From positions 1 to 64,000 of the forward strand of contig CAZHTS010000011.1 in the NCBI GenBank assembly GCA_964535315.1: a stretch of DNA of 64,000 nt, given 5' to 3'. Within the stretch, counting starts at the first letter, position 1. Every line of letters starts with the position of its first letter. Shown here in pieces: positions 27,971-37,580 of this stretch. The translations under genes and the position numbers were made by a program. This DNA comes from CAZHTS01 sp964535315. Lineage in GTDB: Bacteria > Chloroflexota > Anaerolineae > Anaerolineales > Anaerolineaceae. A model generated the notes under the pieces. The model saw only the letters and a program-made list of their open reading frames with translations. It was not told the DNA's origin and searched no databases.

Positions 27971-29582
27971 GACGATCCTCAAGTGGTAACCGAATTTCAA
28001 AACAGGCCCCGGAACCTTTGCGAGACGGCACGACCGCCAGTTTACCCCGGTGTGATTCTATAATACCATAACTGATCGAAAGCCCAAGACCGGTGCCGTT
28101 CGGTTTGGTGCTCAAGAATGGTTCGAACAACCGCTCCAACACCTCCGCCGAGATCCCTGGGCCGCTATCTTCAATCGTGATACACACTTCTTTTTTCTCC
28201 GCCCAGGCGTCCACCCAGATTTCTTTGAGTTCCGGTCTGGTATCCGTCGCATCGATTGCGTTCAAAAGAAGATTGAACAACACCTGGTGAATTTGCTGGC
28301 GGACCACCAGGACATCGGGCATCGCCCTGGCAAAGCTGGTGTGTACGATGACATGCCGGTCTTTTAACTGCTGCCGGAGCAATTCCAACACATGCCCTAC
28401 CAGTCTGTCGACCGCCACGCTTTGCTTGTCGGCCCCCCCCTGACGGTAAAATTCGAGCATGCGCTGCACGGACTGCGCCAGACGTTCCACCTCTGAACGA
28501 GCCATTTTTAAGTAGTCGTTGCGTTTCTGCTGACTGAGTTCCTGCCGGCCGGCGAGATGCAGGCAGTTTTGCACCGCCTGCAACGGGTTATTAATCTCGT
28601 GCGCCACCGATGCTACCGTCCGGCCAACGGCCGCCATCTTTTCCGCCTGCAACAATGCCTGCGCCGCCTCTTCTGCCTGTCTCATCGAGCGGATCAAATC
28701 CGAATACAGGCGGGCATTCTCCATGGCAATCGTCGCCTGACGCGCCAGAATACCCAGCAATTCGAGCTCTAATTCACCATACGGTAGTTGATGTGGATCA
28801 CTGGCCGCATAGAACAGCAGCGTTTGTTGGCTGCGTTGCAGCGTAACCACCAGGAGACTGCCCCAGTTCATTTTCTCCAGAAACGCCTGCCCCTCTGCAC
28901 GGCTGAGCGGCCCGCTGTGCGTGATGGCAAACTTTGCTCCACTCAGTAACGTATGATCGCTCAAGAGTTCAAACAAGGTCTGCGCTTCGTCGCACGGCAG
29001 CGGTTCGCCCAATACGGTCAGCCTGACCGGAACACAACGGTTGGCCTCCAGTTGCAGACGGTAAATTCCGGCGGCGCAGACGCTCAACTGCCGGTTGATC
29101 GACGTTAACGCCAGTTCAAGCAACGCGGCCGGGTCGGTCTCGGCAATAAATGCTTCGCTCAAATCAAACAATGGCTGTAACGCCTGAAGTTTGGCCGCAT
29201 CGCGGCGTTCACGCACCGTTTTGAGCACGTGATTGACCGACTCGATCAGATCATTGCTGCTATCAAACGGCTTCAGCAACAAACCGTCGGCCCCGCGGCG
29301 CAACACTTTAACTGCCGTGTCGGCTGTTCCCATCCCGGTCATTACCAACACCGCCATTTGTGGTTGAACACTTTTGCCATAAGAAATGAGTTGGAAGCCA
29401 TCCATGATCGGCATACGAATATCGACCAGCAGCAAATCGATCGGTTCCTGCTCCAACACCCGCAGCGCCCGGCTGGGGTCCGTTTCGGTCAACACTTTGA
29501 AAGAGGCTCGCTCCAGCAGGCGCTGGCACAGGTAGACTACACCGGGTTCATCATCAACAATCAGGACACGGGCCGATAACAT
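27942..29582 (-). CDS. Receiver-GAF-histidine kinase
   Basis: A 546-residue kinase with an N-terminal receiver (1-120: IVDDEPG, LLVDIRMPIMDG, VMTGMG, LLKPFD), a GAF domain (about 140-300), and a HisKA/HATPase core of the NtrB-like kind with the H-box VAHEINNPLQAV (His328), DSGPGIS and GTGLGLSISYG. The receiver at the N-terminus suggests it takes phosphate from, or is gated by, another kinase. The frame is open to 29621, but ATG 29582, five bases after the preceding stop, fits the domain start. Its probable partner is the regulator immediately downstream. Confidence 0.88.
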   Translation of the reverse strand: MLSARVLIVDDEPGVVYLCQRLLERASFKVLTETDPSRALRVLEQEPIDLLLVDIRMPIMDGFQLISYGKSVQPQMAVLVMTGMGTADTAVKVLRRGADGLLLKPFDSSNDLIESVNHVLKTVRERRDAAKLQALQPLFDLSEAFIAETDPAALLELALTSINRQLSVCAAGIYRLQLEANRCVPVRLTVLGEPLPCDEAQTLFELLSDHTLLSGAKFAITHSGPLSRAEGQAFLEKMNWGSLLVVTLQRSQQTLLFYAASDPHQLPYGELELELLGILARQATIAMENARLYSDLIRSMRQAEEAAQALLQAEKMAAVGRTVASVAHEINNPLQAVQNCLHLAGRQELSQQKRNDYLKMARSEVERLAQSVQRMLEFYRQGGADKQSVAVDRLVGHVLELLRQQLKDRHVIVHTSFARAMPDVLVVRQQIHQVLFNLLLNAIDATDTRPELKEIWVDAWAEKKEVCITIEDSGPGISAEVLERLFEPFLSTKPNGTGLGLSISYGIIESHRGKLAVVPSRKGSGACFEIRLPLEDRHGQRRSTDN

Positions 29583-29587
29583 GGCTT

Positions 29588-32500
29588 TTACTCTTCGATG
29601 GGAAGCAAAACACGAAAACAACTGCCGGTATTGATATCGCTCTGCAACTCAATCTTGCCCCCATGCTGCGTTACGATAGTGTAGGCGGTCGCCAGATTGG
29701 CGCGCCCCCGGACATTGGCGGGTACGGGCGGCTTAAAAATGGCCTTTTGCTCCTCAGGTGAAAGCCCTCTACCACTATCGCGGACATCAAACCACAAGAA
29801 ACGCCCCGCTTCAGCCTCGATCACCCCAGAATAAAGCGCCAGGAGATCGTCGCGGGTCATCCGCTGCATGGCGGTCTGTACCAGATTAAGAATCACCTGC
29901 TTAATTTGTAAAGGATCGACGGATACCCAGGGTAAATCGGCTATCAGGTGTGTTTCCAGGGCAATATTAGCCCACTCCAACGGCTGACGGGTCAGAGCCA
30001 GAACTTCCTCAATCAACAAGTTGATATCTGTTTTAACCCGCAACCGGTCGGAAAGGCGCGAGAAATCTAACAAGCGTTGCACCACTGTGTTGGCGCGTTG
30101 TGCCTCCTGAAACACCAGTTTCAAATCGGCATAATATGGGCTCGTTTCTGTCATCGTCTCCATGGCGACTTCCAAAAAGCCGGTGACGACGGTCAACGGG
30201 TTGCTCAATTCGTTCGCCACGCCGGCCGCCAGTTCTCCTACGGCTGCCATACGCGCCGATTGCACCAGCTGTTCTTCGGCCTCTTTTTGCGCCACAACGC
30301 GCTGCTGTAACTCGTCATACAGTCTGGCGTTGTGCAAAGAAACGGCTATTTGTGGCGCAAGCTGTTCTAACAGATCCAGATCGGCGGCGCTGAATTCGCG
30401 GTGTTCGTTATCATCGAACACCGAGAGCACCCCCAACACCTCTTGCTGGTACACCAATGGGACACTGGCAATCGGGTGAAAAGGATAGCGGGTTTCGACA
30501 TTGAAACGACCATCCCAGCAATTGTAATCTTTTAACGCAAACGCCCGCCGCGTTTCCAGCACCACCCGGACAATGCCATCGTCCAGCGGGTGCGACCAGC
30601 CGTCATAGTCCGGCCAGGGGGTATCGGCGATCATGGTCTTGATCCACCCTTTTTCCCAATCGATCAGGCTCAGATCGGCCCCACAGGCATTGACCAACAA
30701 ACGCACCCGCCCCACCACCCGGCGCATCACCGCCTGAACATCCAGATTGGAGGAGATATCCAGGGCGGTCTGATTTACGGCCAGCAACTGCGCCACCGTG
30801 CCTCTGAGCGCCTGGTAACGCATGGCGTTGAGGAAAACGTTAGACAATACCCCACCCAACGTTTCGATCAACATTAAATCCGCTTCGGAGAACGTTCGCC
30901 CATCCGGCAGGGTGAGCACCACCCCACCCAACGAGCGTTCGCCGTCACACAGGGGCAGCACCACCTGACGTGTCGACTGAACCTGCAAGGCCGGCGGCTC
31001 GCCGGGTTGATGACGCAGCGCCATCCCGGTCAACCAGGCCGGGTCTTCCAACAAGCCGCTCTCTCCGGCCCGCCCTCGCACGATCAGACCCCGATCCACA
31101 TCGTGCCCCACCACCATGACGCCGGCGCCCGAAAAATGTGCAGACAGCAAATCCGCCGCCTTCTGGGCGATTTGCTCCTCGTCTAACAGGCCCGCCATCG
31201 CTTTGATTAACAGATAGATCAACTCCAGGTTGCGCGCCCGGTTGTCTGCCGCCTGGCGTAACCGCAGGTTTTCAATCGAACCGGCCAGATAACCGGCAAT
31301 CACGGTCAGGAACTGCTCATCCTCTGCACGAAAAGCGTCGGCGGCAAAGCTTTCCAGGCTAAGCACTCCCACCACCTGCTCGCGCAGCTTAAGGGGCACG
31401 GCCAGTTCCGAACGCACGCCCGGAGTCAATTCCAGGTAATGCTGCGCCTTACGTACATCTCCGCAGCGTACCGGCTGGCCGGTTTCAAAGGCATGCCCCA
31501 CCATGCTCTTCTCTACCGAGAAAGACGCAACCGGCAGGCTCAAATCACCGTAAAAATGCATAAACTGTTTATCGGCAGTAGGCACCAACACCCCGGCTAC
31601 AGGAACATCAAAAGTCTTTTGCAGCAGCCGCACGATACGGTGCGCCACCACATCGATGCTCTCCCCCGAGGCAGCCGTCAACGCCACCTCGCTGACCGTC
31701 AGCATGCGCTCCAGATGATGGGTCGCTTCCGAGAGCATGATCACATTTTCCAACGCCGGCGCCACATGGCGAATAAATCGTTCAACAGCGTCAAACTCGC
31801 CGCTCTCAAACGGCGTTGCACGGTACAGGCTGAACAAACCAATGACACGCTTCCCCAACGGAATTGGAACCCCCATCCAGGCCGCAAAGCCCTGGCCCGA
31901 GATCAACGCCGGCATTCGTCTCCAACGGTTGGAACCCGCATCCAGCACAGATCCCTTGCGGCGAATCACCATGCGCTGGATGTCGGGGAAATCGACAAAA
32001 AGCAGCACCTGGCTGCGCTCGACGCCGGGCAACTTCCAGGTGTGCTCGATCTGAATGCAGTCCACCTTGCGAATCCCCACCCAGGCGGCGTCAAACGGGA
32101 TCACCCGCCCCGCAGAGGCGGTGATTTGCGCCAGTGCATCCTGAATACTGTAATACACCCCCTGCTCAAAGTTATCGGCGAATTCGACCATGCGGCGTGA
32201 CGCCGCATGGGGCTCATCCAACAACGCCGGCAAAGATAACGTAACTACCCGCCAGAAACCGGAGGCCAGCCTGTCCAGTTGATCGGCGCCAACCAGCACC
32301 ACCCCGCGGCACTCAGGCAAGGGAAAGAGGTAAATACGCTGGCTCCCTAAGGTCTCTGCATCCTCCCCGGTACTACGCCAGCGCCCGCGCCCGCCCGCCA
32401 GTCCGCCCGAAATCCAGACTTGAGAAACCGGCAGACGCAAGAACGTTTCCATACAGGTGGACCTTGCTTTGGTCAGGCCATAATTGGCGCCGATTTTCCA

Positions 32501-32596
32501 GCCTTCCCCGGCGCGCTCCACTACCAGAGCCCAGACAGCAGTGGTCAGCAGACAGGTTTCTTTAAGTTGTTGAGAAAGGGGATTGGAGATTGCCAT
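29588..32596 (-). CDS. Multi-GAF histidine kinase homologue with degenerate catalytic core
   Basis: A 1002-residue soluble protein. A unique N-terminal domain precedes about four GAF domains (around 150-300, 305-470, 480-620, 620-770). The kinase-like core follows, but the H-box reads VANELSNPL: Asn795 replaces the phospho-acceptor His. The N-box is LNLVQTAM rather than N..NA, and the G2 region reads RANLATAYTIV instead of GLGLS. Only the G1 box DSGRGLS looks normal. It is therefore probably a pseudokinase that senses ligands and regulates the receiver-GAF-kinase encoded five bases downstream. A GGAG site and a consensus-like promoter precede the start. Confidence 0.85.
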   Translation of the reverse strand: MAISNPLSQQLKETCLLTTAVWALVVERAGEGWKIGANYGLTKARSTCMETFLRLPVSQVWISGGLAGGRGRWRSTGEDAETLGSQRIYLFPLPECRGVVLVGADQLDRLASGFWRVVTLSLPALLDEPHAASRRMVEFADNFEQGVYYSIQDALAQITASAGRVIPFDAAWVGIRKVDCIQIEHTWKLPGVERSQVLLFVDFPDIQRMVIRRKGSVLDAGSNRWRRMPALISGQGFAAWMGVPIPLGKRVIGLFSLYRATPFESGEFDAVERFIRHVAPALENVIMLSEATHHLERMLTVSEVALTAASGESIDVVAHRIVRLLQKTFDVPVAGVLVPTADKQFMHFYGDLSLPVASFSVEKSMVGHAFETGQPVRCGDVRKAQHYLELTPGVRSELAVPLKLREQVVGVLSLESFAADAFRAEDEQFLTVIAGYLAGSIENLRLRQAADNRARNLELIYLLIKAMAGLLDEEQIAQKAADLLSAHFSGAGVMVVGHDVDRGLIVRGRAGESGLLEDPAWLTGMALRHQPGEPPALQVQSTRQVVLPLCDGERSLGGVVLTLPDGRTFSEADLMLIETLGGVLSNVFLNAMRYQALRGTVAQLLAVNQTALDISSNLDVQAVMRRVVGRVRLLVNACGADLSLIDWEKGWIKTMIADTPWPDYDGWSHPLDDGIVRVVLETRRAFALKDYNCWDGRFNVETRYPFHPIASVPLVYQQEVLGVLSVFDDNEHREFSAADLDLLEQLAPQIAVSLHNARLYDELQQRVVAQKEAEEQLVQSARMAAVGELAAGVANELSNPLTVVTGFLEVAMETMTETSPYYADLKLVFQEAQRANTVVQRLLDFSRLSDRLRVKTDINLLIEEVLALTRQPLEWANIALETHLIADLPWVSVDPLQIKQVILNLVQTAMQRMTRDDLLALYSGVIEAEAGRFLWFDVRDSGRGLSPEEQKAIFKPPVPANVRGRANLATAYTIVTQHGGKIELQSDINTGSCFRVLLPIEE

Positions 32597-32631
32597 GAAT
32601 ATTGCTCCGCCGCCATGCTATACTATTCCTT

Positions 32632-32661
32632 ATTATACCGTTGATCCCAGATTCATTGCAA
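32632..32661 (-). promoter_or_regulatory. Promoter of the pseudokinase operon
   Basis: On the minus strand TTGCAA (32661-32656) and TATAAT (32637-32632) are 18 bases apart. This places transcription start close to 32625, about 30 bases before the pseudokinase ATG. The -35 region lies inside a pair of direct repeats that may be an operator. Confidence 0.65.
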
Positions 32662-32673
32662 TTTCATTGCAAT
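32653..32673. promoter_or_regulatory. Direct repeat with 11-bp period, candidate OmpR-type operator
   Basis: TCATTGCAAT occurs at 32653-32662 and again at 32664-32673, one helical turn apart. OmpR/PhoB-family regulators bind tandem repeats with this 11-bp spacing. The site lies between the pseudokinase operon and the divergent OmpR-type regulator at 32729, overlapping the -35 element of the former. It could therefore control both. Confidence 0.5.
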
Positions 32674-32728
32674 CGATTGACAACCTGCTCTGGTAAAGCG
32701 TTTTGACGTAGAGTATACTCGGATCACC

Positions 32729-33427
32729 ATGACCGCCATTTTACTGATTGAAGATACCCGCGAACTTGCTCAGGTGATACAACGCGAGCTGGAAAACGAA
32801 GGATACCGGGTCTGCCTGGCAGCCGATGGCCCATCCGGCCTGGCAGCTCACACCCAACAACAACCAAACCTGGTCATCCTGGACTGGATGCTACCGGGGA
32901 TGGATGGACTGGAAGTGCTACGCCGCATTCGCCAGTCGGCCAACACCCCAATTTTGATGCTCACTGCTCGCAACGAAGAGATCGATCGCGTAATCGGTCT
33001 CGAAGTCGGCGCCGACGATTATCTGACCAAGCCGTTCGGTATGCGCGAGTTACTGGCCCGCGTGCATGCCCTGTTACGGCGAGCAGAACAAATCCACACC
33101 CAGCTTTCTAGCGACCGCCAACAGAGTCAGACCATCCTTGCGGTTGACGATTTGAGTCTCGAGCCCGAAGCGCACCTGGCCCGGAAAAATGGCGCCCTGC
33201 TCGATCTTACCCGCACCGAATTTGAATTACTCCACCTGTTACTACGCAACCCGGGGCGCACCTTCAGCCGCACCTATCTGCTCAACGCCATTTGGGGCCA
33301 GGATTTCATCTCCGGCGACCGTTCGGTAGACAACGCCATCCTTAGACTGCGCCGCAAACTCGGCGCAACGGGGGATCAAATTGAAACTGTTTGGGGCGTG
33401 GGATATCGCTATCACCCACACGAGTAA
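32729..33427 (+). CDS. OmpR/PhoB-type response regulator
   Basis: A 232-residue two-domain regulator. The receiver (1-120) has IEDTREL, phospho-acceptor Asp in LVILDWMLPGMDG, Thr in MLTARN and Lys in YLTKPFG. The winged-helix output (about 135-230) has LTRTEFELLHLLL, DNAILRLRRKL and VWGVGYRY. It forms a classic pair with the membrane histidine kinase whose start lies inside its 3' end. The divergent upstream region carries an 11-bp-period repeat that it might bind. Confidence 0.92.
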   Translation: MTAILLIEDTRELAQVIQRELENEGYRVCLAADGPSGLAAHTQQQPNLVILDWMLPGMDGLEVLRRIRQSANTPILMLTARNEEIDRVIGLEVGADDYLTKPFGMRELLARVHALLRRAEQIHTQLSSDRQQSQTILAVDDLSLEPEAHLARKNGALLDLTRTEFELLHLLLRNPGRTFSRTYLLNAIWGQDFISGDRSVDNAILRLRRKLGATGDQIETVWGVGYRYHPHE

Positions 33428-34994
33428 TCAAACGCGCTTTCTTTTCCGCCGGCCAACTGCATGGGCGTTGGTAGAAACCAGCGGGGTGGCGTTGGGCGTT
33501 CTGCTCGTCATCACGCAAATCGAAGCGCACATCCAGCCGCTGGCATTCAACGGGGCAGTGCTGTTTTTGTGTGGCGCCAGCGGTTTCTGGATGGTGCTGC
33601 GCACCCGTCCCCCCACCGGCGGCCTCACAAAACAAATCGGCTGCGAACTTTTACGAGCGGCGTTGCTCGGCGCGCTCATGCTGGTTTTGCTGAGACCCGC
33701 TTCCGAACTGCTGGGCTGGGATGCGCTATGGCAACACAACAGTTGGGGCAAAATCATATTGAGTTATCTGCTGGCGCTAACCGGCCTGGGGTATCTGCTG
33801 TGTCGCCTGGGGATATGGGTGCTGATCCGCTGGGATCGTTTGCGCAAACGGCGTATGTTGTGGGGCCTGACTCACGCCCATCTATGGGTCGCCATCCTGG
33901 CAGCGCTGGTCGCCACCCCTATTTTTTTCTGGCTCACCCCCTACTCAGAGGTCGCCCAACACGTTCAGGATAACACCCAGGACCCCGTGGCAGCGTTGGC
34001 CACCCGGTTTTTTGTGTCCGCTTTTCCGACCGCGGTCTGGTTCGTGGTCTTTACCGTGCTCATCCTGCTGATCGTTCTGCCGCCTTCGGCGCTGTTCTCT
34101 TTCCTGGTCGCCCGCAAAACCACCCGGCGCCTTGAAAAATTGGCGCATGTAACCGGCGAATTGCAAAAAGGCAATCTCCATGCCCGCGTAGAAGTTGAGG
34201 GCGAAGACGAAGTGGCGCGCCTGCAACAGGATTTCAACGCCATGGCCATCCGCCTGGAAAACACACTGGCCGAACTGCAAACCGAGCGCGACCGCGTCAC
34301 CCACCTGCTGGCGTCGCGGCAGGCGCTGATTGCCTCGGTCTCGCACGAATTACGCACCCCGGTGGCCGTGCTGCGCGCCACCCTCGATTCCGCTACCCGC
34401 ACCTGGGAAGAAGAACCGCCGCAATCGCTGCGCGATGATCTGCTGGTCGTCAACCAGGAAATCGTCCGCCTGCAAGGGCTGATCGACGATCTCTTCACCC
34501 TCTCACAGACCGAAACCAACCGCCTCACCCTGCATTGCCAGACATTTCCACCCGCTCCGGTCATCACCCAAATGGCTGCGGCATTGCAGCCGCTGGCCCA
34601 AAGCAGCGGTCAGATTGAAATCCTCACCCAGATTCCCGACGACCTCCCCCACGTCTACGCCGACCCGACCCGGGTGCAACAAATTCTCGCCAACCTGCTG
34701 CGCAACGCCATTCGCCATACCCCGCCCGGCGGCCTGATTCTGGTCCGGGCCGAAAGCGAAGACCACATGCTCCGTTTGCAAGTGTGCGATACCGGCGAAG
34801 GCATCGCCGCCCAGGACCTCCCCCATATCTGGGATCGATTTTACCGCGGCGCGGCGGGCGTTGCCAGCGGCCCCGGTTCAGGGTTGGGCCTGGCGATTGT
34901 CAAAGAACTGAGCGAGGCCATGCAAGGTAAGGTAGCCGCCAGCAGCCAGCCCGGCGGTGGATGTTGTTTCACCGTCTGGCTGCCCAGAGGCTAA
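33381..34994 (+). CDS. Membrane sensor histidine kinase
   Basis: A 537-residue kinase that partners the preceding regulator, overlapping it by 47 bases. The N-terminal 240 residues hold about six hydrophobic segments, followed by HAMP (about 245-295, ARKTTRRLEKLAHVTGELQ), HisKA with SVSHELRTPVAV (His322) and an intact HATPase (NLLRNAIRH, DTGEGIA, GSGLGLAIVKEL). The overlapping ATG at 33381 is the only good ATG before the first membrane span, so the start is plausible but not certain. Confidence 0.88.
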   Translation: MKLFGAWDIAITHTSNQTRFLFRRPTAWALVETSGVALGVLLVITQIEAHIQPLAFNGAVLFLCGASGFWMVLRTRPPTGGLTKQIGCELLRAALLGALMLVLLRPASELLGWDALWQHNSWGKIILSYLLALTGLGYLLCRLGIWVLIRWDRLRKRRMLWGLTHAHLWVAILAALVATPIFFWLTPYSEVAQHVQDNTQDPVAALATRFFVSAFPTAVWFVVFTVLILLIVLPPSALFSFLVARKTTRRLEKLAHVTGELQKGNLHARVEVEGEDEVARLQQDFNAMAIRLENTLAELQTERDRVTHLLASRQALIASVSHELRTPVAVLRATLDSATRTWEEEPPQSLRDDLLVVNQEIVRLQGLIDDLFTLSQTETNRLTLHCQTFPPAPVITQMAAALQPLAQSSGQIEILTQIPDDLPHVYADPTRVQQILANLLRNAIRHTPPGGLILVRAESEDHMLRLQVCDTGEGIAAQDLPHIWDRFYRGAAGVASGPGSGLGLAIVKELSEAMQGKVAASSQPGGGCCFTVWLPRG

Positions 34995-35082
34995 GCCCGT
35001 TTTTGCTACAATCTTGCGACAATCTCGAAACCGGCATATGACAGGTTCGGCCTATCATACGGTGAAAAGGAGTCAATACCGT

Positions 35083-35895
35083 ATGAATTTCAACCGTCCC
35101 GTTTCACGCCGGCAATTCTTACGCGGCTCGGCGCTCACCCTTGCCGCCGTCTGTCTGAACGGCTGCCTGGGGCAGGCCCTCGCCCCAACCGCTCAGACCC
35201 GTGAAAACTACTATCTCAAACGCAAAGACAACATCTTTGAAGACTTCAAGAGCTATAAAAAGCAGCTGCAAAAAATTACCACGCGTGACCACAGCGAAGC
35301 GCTCGCGGCAAAGGTCTTTGCCGAAGCCGACGAGCGTTTTGAAAGATTGTTGGCCGAACTACCCGATATCGGCGGCAACCAGAACAAACTGACCCAGACC
35401 TTATGCCAGTGCTGCGGCGTCCTGGCCTTCTACCAGGCCATGAAAACCCAATCCATCCCCGTCGATGAGATCGGGCGGATTACCTACCGCGCCTTTGAAG
35501 CGCTCAGCAAGAGCAACGACCCGCTCAACAGCGTCGACCAACGCCAGGCCAACAGCCAGGCGGCCCGCGATTACTACCGCCAGTTGGCCGAAGAATCCCG
35601 GCAGCGCGCCAACCCCGACGATTGGCGCGCCAGCTATGTCGAAGGGGACGGCGTCAACTTCGATTACGGCATCGATTACGTCGAATGCGCCGTATGCAAA
35701 TTCTTCAACCGCCAGAACGCCAGCGAATATACCCCCTACCTGTGCCTGAACGACTTCCCCCTCAGTTATGCCTTTGATACCGGCCTGGTGCGCACCAGCA
35801 CCCTGGCAAGCGGCGGCCAATGTTGCGACTTTCGCTTCAAGACCGGACGCAAACCGCAAATGGAATGGACGCCCGCTTTTCTCAAACAAGGATAA
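35083..35895 (+). CDS. Tat-exported lipoprotein of the ATC-hydrolase-like family
   Basis: A 270-residue protein. The start is taken at 35083 because AAAGGAG lies just upstream and it opens a Tat-type signal (SRRQFLRGSALTLAA) ending in a lipobox, LNGC, so it is probably a membrane-anchored lipoprotein. The C-terminal half (DYGIDYVECAVCKFFN, then FPLSYAFDTGLVRTSTLASG and CCDFRF) resembles the family named for L-2-amino-thiazoline-4-carboxylate hydrolase. The true substrate is unknown. It lies four bases before an ABC-2 exporter pair, suggesting a link to envelope export or detoxification. Confidence 0.75.
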   Translation: MNFNRPVSRRQFLRGSALTLAAVCLNGCLGQALAPTAQTRENYYLKRKDNIFEDFKSYKKQLQKITTRDHSEALAAKVFAEADERFERLLAELPDIGGNQNKLTQTLCQCCGVLAFYQAMKTQSIPVDEIGRITYRAFEALSKSNDPLNSVDQRQANSQAARDYYRQLAEESRQRANPDDWRASYVEGDGVNFDYGIDYVECAVCKFFNRQNASEYTPYLCLNDFPLSYAFDTGLVRTSTLASGGQCCDFRFKTGRKPQMEWTPAFLKQG

Positions 35896-35898
35896 ACC

Positions 35899-36825
35899 AT
35901 GAACACCGTCATTGAAACCTACGCACTCAGCCGGCGCTTTGGCAATATCCTGGCGGTCGACGCCCTGGATCTACGCGTGCCACAAGGCAGTATTTACGGT
36001 TTTCTGGGGGCAAACGGCGCCGGAAAAACCACCACCATCCGCATGCTGCTCGGCCTGATCCGTCCACATGCCGGCCGTGTCCTCATTCAAGGCAAAGCAC
36101 TCGACACACACCGCGCGGCAATCCTCGCCCATACCGGTTCGCTGGTAGAAATGCCTTCTCTCTATCCCAACCTGACCGGGCGCGAAAATCTGACGCTGTT
36201 CTGTGGCCTGCTCGGCGCCGGGCAAGAACAGATCGGTCGCGCCCTGAACATCGTTCGCCTGGAAAACGACGCCAACCGCCTGGTGCGCACCTACTCGTTG
36301 GGCATGCGCCAGCGCTTGGGGCTGGCTGTGGCCTTCCTGGGGAACCCCAGCCTGCTCATCCTGGATGAACCCACCAATGGCCTGGACCCCGCCGGAATTC
36401 ACGAAATCCGCTCGCTGCTGTGCAACCTGCCGCGCCAGGAGGGGGTCAGCATTTTTATCTCCAGCCACCTGTTAAGCGAGGTCGAACAAATGGCTACCCA
36501 CATCGGCATCATCAACCGGGGGCGGCTCATCTTCCAGGGCACGCCGGAGCAGTTACGCACCCAATACCACGAAGTGTTAACCGTCCAAACCGGCGAGCCT
36601 AAGGCCGTCCAGCAATGGCTGCAAAGCAAAGGCTGGAATGTATCCCACAATGGAGACCATCACCTGAGCGTCAAGATCAACGGCGCGTCGGACGCGGCCT
36701 TGATTAACGCCCAAATCGTCCAGGCCGGCTACCCGGTCTACCAGCTTGGCATCCTGCAACCCTCGCTGGAAGATATCTTCCTCGCCCTGACCGAAACAGG
36801 CAAACCAACGGAGGTGTTTTCATGA
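35899..36825 (+). CDS. ABC transporter ATP-binding protein (ABC-2 type)
   Basis: A 308-residue ATPase with Walker A GANGAGKTTT, signature YSLGMRQRLGLA, Walker B LLILDEPTNGLDP and H-loop SSHLLSE, plus the C-terminal extension usual for exporters of the BcrA/lantibiotic-immunity class. It couples to the permease encoded by the next gene, which it overlaps by 4 bases (ATGA). Substrate unknown: peptide antibiotics or lipids are typical. Confidence 0.92.
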   Translation: MNTVIETYALSRRFGNILAVDALDLRVPQGSIYGFLGANGAGKTTTIRMLLGLIRPHAGRVLIQGKALDTHRAAILAHTGSLVEMPSLYPNLTGRENLTLFCGLLGAGQEQIGRALNIVRLENDANRLVRTYSLGMRQRLGLAVAFLGNPSLLILDEPTNGLDPAGIHEIRSLLCNLPRQEGVSIFISSHLLSEVEQMATHIGIINRGRLIFQGTPEQLRTQYHEVLTVQTGEPKAVQQWLQSKGWNVSHNGDHHLSVKINGASDAALINAQIVQAGYPVYQLGILQPSLEDIFLALTETGKPTEVFS

Positions 36826-37580
36826 AAACGATCAGACGCGCCCTACGCGCCGAATGGCTCAAATCGCGCCGCACCCTGGGGACATGGCTGGTCTTCCTGG
36901 CGCCGCTGGTGCTTGGCTTCCTCGAACTGGTGGCCGGTTACCAGTACGGCGAGCGTATGTATCGCGATCCCGATGAAGCCTGGCTCATATTGGCCGACCA
37001 CACCCTGATGATGTGGTTCCTGCTGCTGCTGCCCTTATTCGTCACATTGCAAATGGGGCTGCTCGGCGCATTGGAACACAACAACAAAACCTGGAAACAG
37101 TTGTACGCCCTGCCGTTGCCGCGCTGGGGCGTTTACGCCGCCAAACAAATCATCGGCCTGGTGCAGATCGGGGTTAGCACCGTGCTGCTTGTGGGCGTCA
37201 TCTACCTGGTCGGACAGTTCATCCACACCGGCAACCCGGAGTTGGGGTTCGCCAACCCCATTCCCTGGTCAAGGATCATCTGTGAAGCCCTGCTGGGTTA
37301 CCTGGCCTCCTGGCTGATCATTGCCATCCACCTGTGGGTCAGCCTGCACTTCTCCAGTTTTGTGTTCGCCATGAGCAGCGGAATCGCCGCCACTGTGGCA
37401 GGTATCCTGGTCATCAGTTCGGAAAAAGCTCAATATTACCCGTGGACCATGCCCGGTCTGGCGGGCATGAATTACGCCCAGGGCGATCCGTACCTTGTTC
37501 CGGTCATCCTGGGCCTCGCCGGCGGTATTCTGGTCAGCCTGTTGGGCGGCTGGGAAACGGCGCGCAACGACGTACTATAG
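36822..37580 (+). CDS. ABC-2-type permease
   Basis: A 252-residue membrane protein with six predicted spans, N-terminal RALRAEWLKSRRTLGTW and an LEHNNKTWKQLYALPLPR loop. This layout matches lantibiotic-immunity-type permeases (MutE/EpiE group). It pairs with the ATPase just upstream. Its stop codon shares the palindrome CTATAG with the stop of the convergent hydrolase gene, a 6-base overlap. Confidence 0.85.
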   Translation: MKTIRRALRAEWLKSRRTLGTWLVFLAPLVLGFLELVAGYQYGERMYRDPDEAWLILADHTLMMWFLLLLPLFVTLQMGLLGALEHNNKTWKQLYALPLPRWGVYAAKQIIGLVQIGVSTVLLVGVIYLVGQFIHTGNPELGFANPIPWSRIICEALLGYLASWLIIAIHLWVSLHFSSFVFAMSSGIAATVAGILVISSEKAQYYPWTMPGLAGMNYAQGDPYLVPVILGLAGGILVSLLGGWETARNDVL

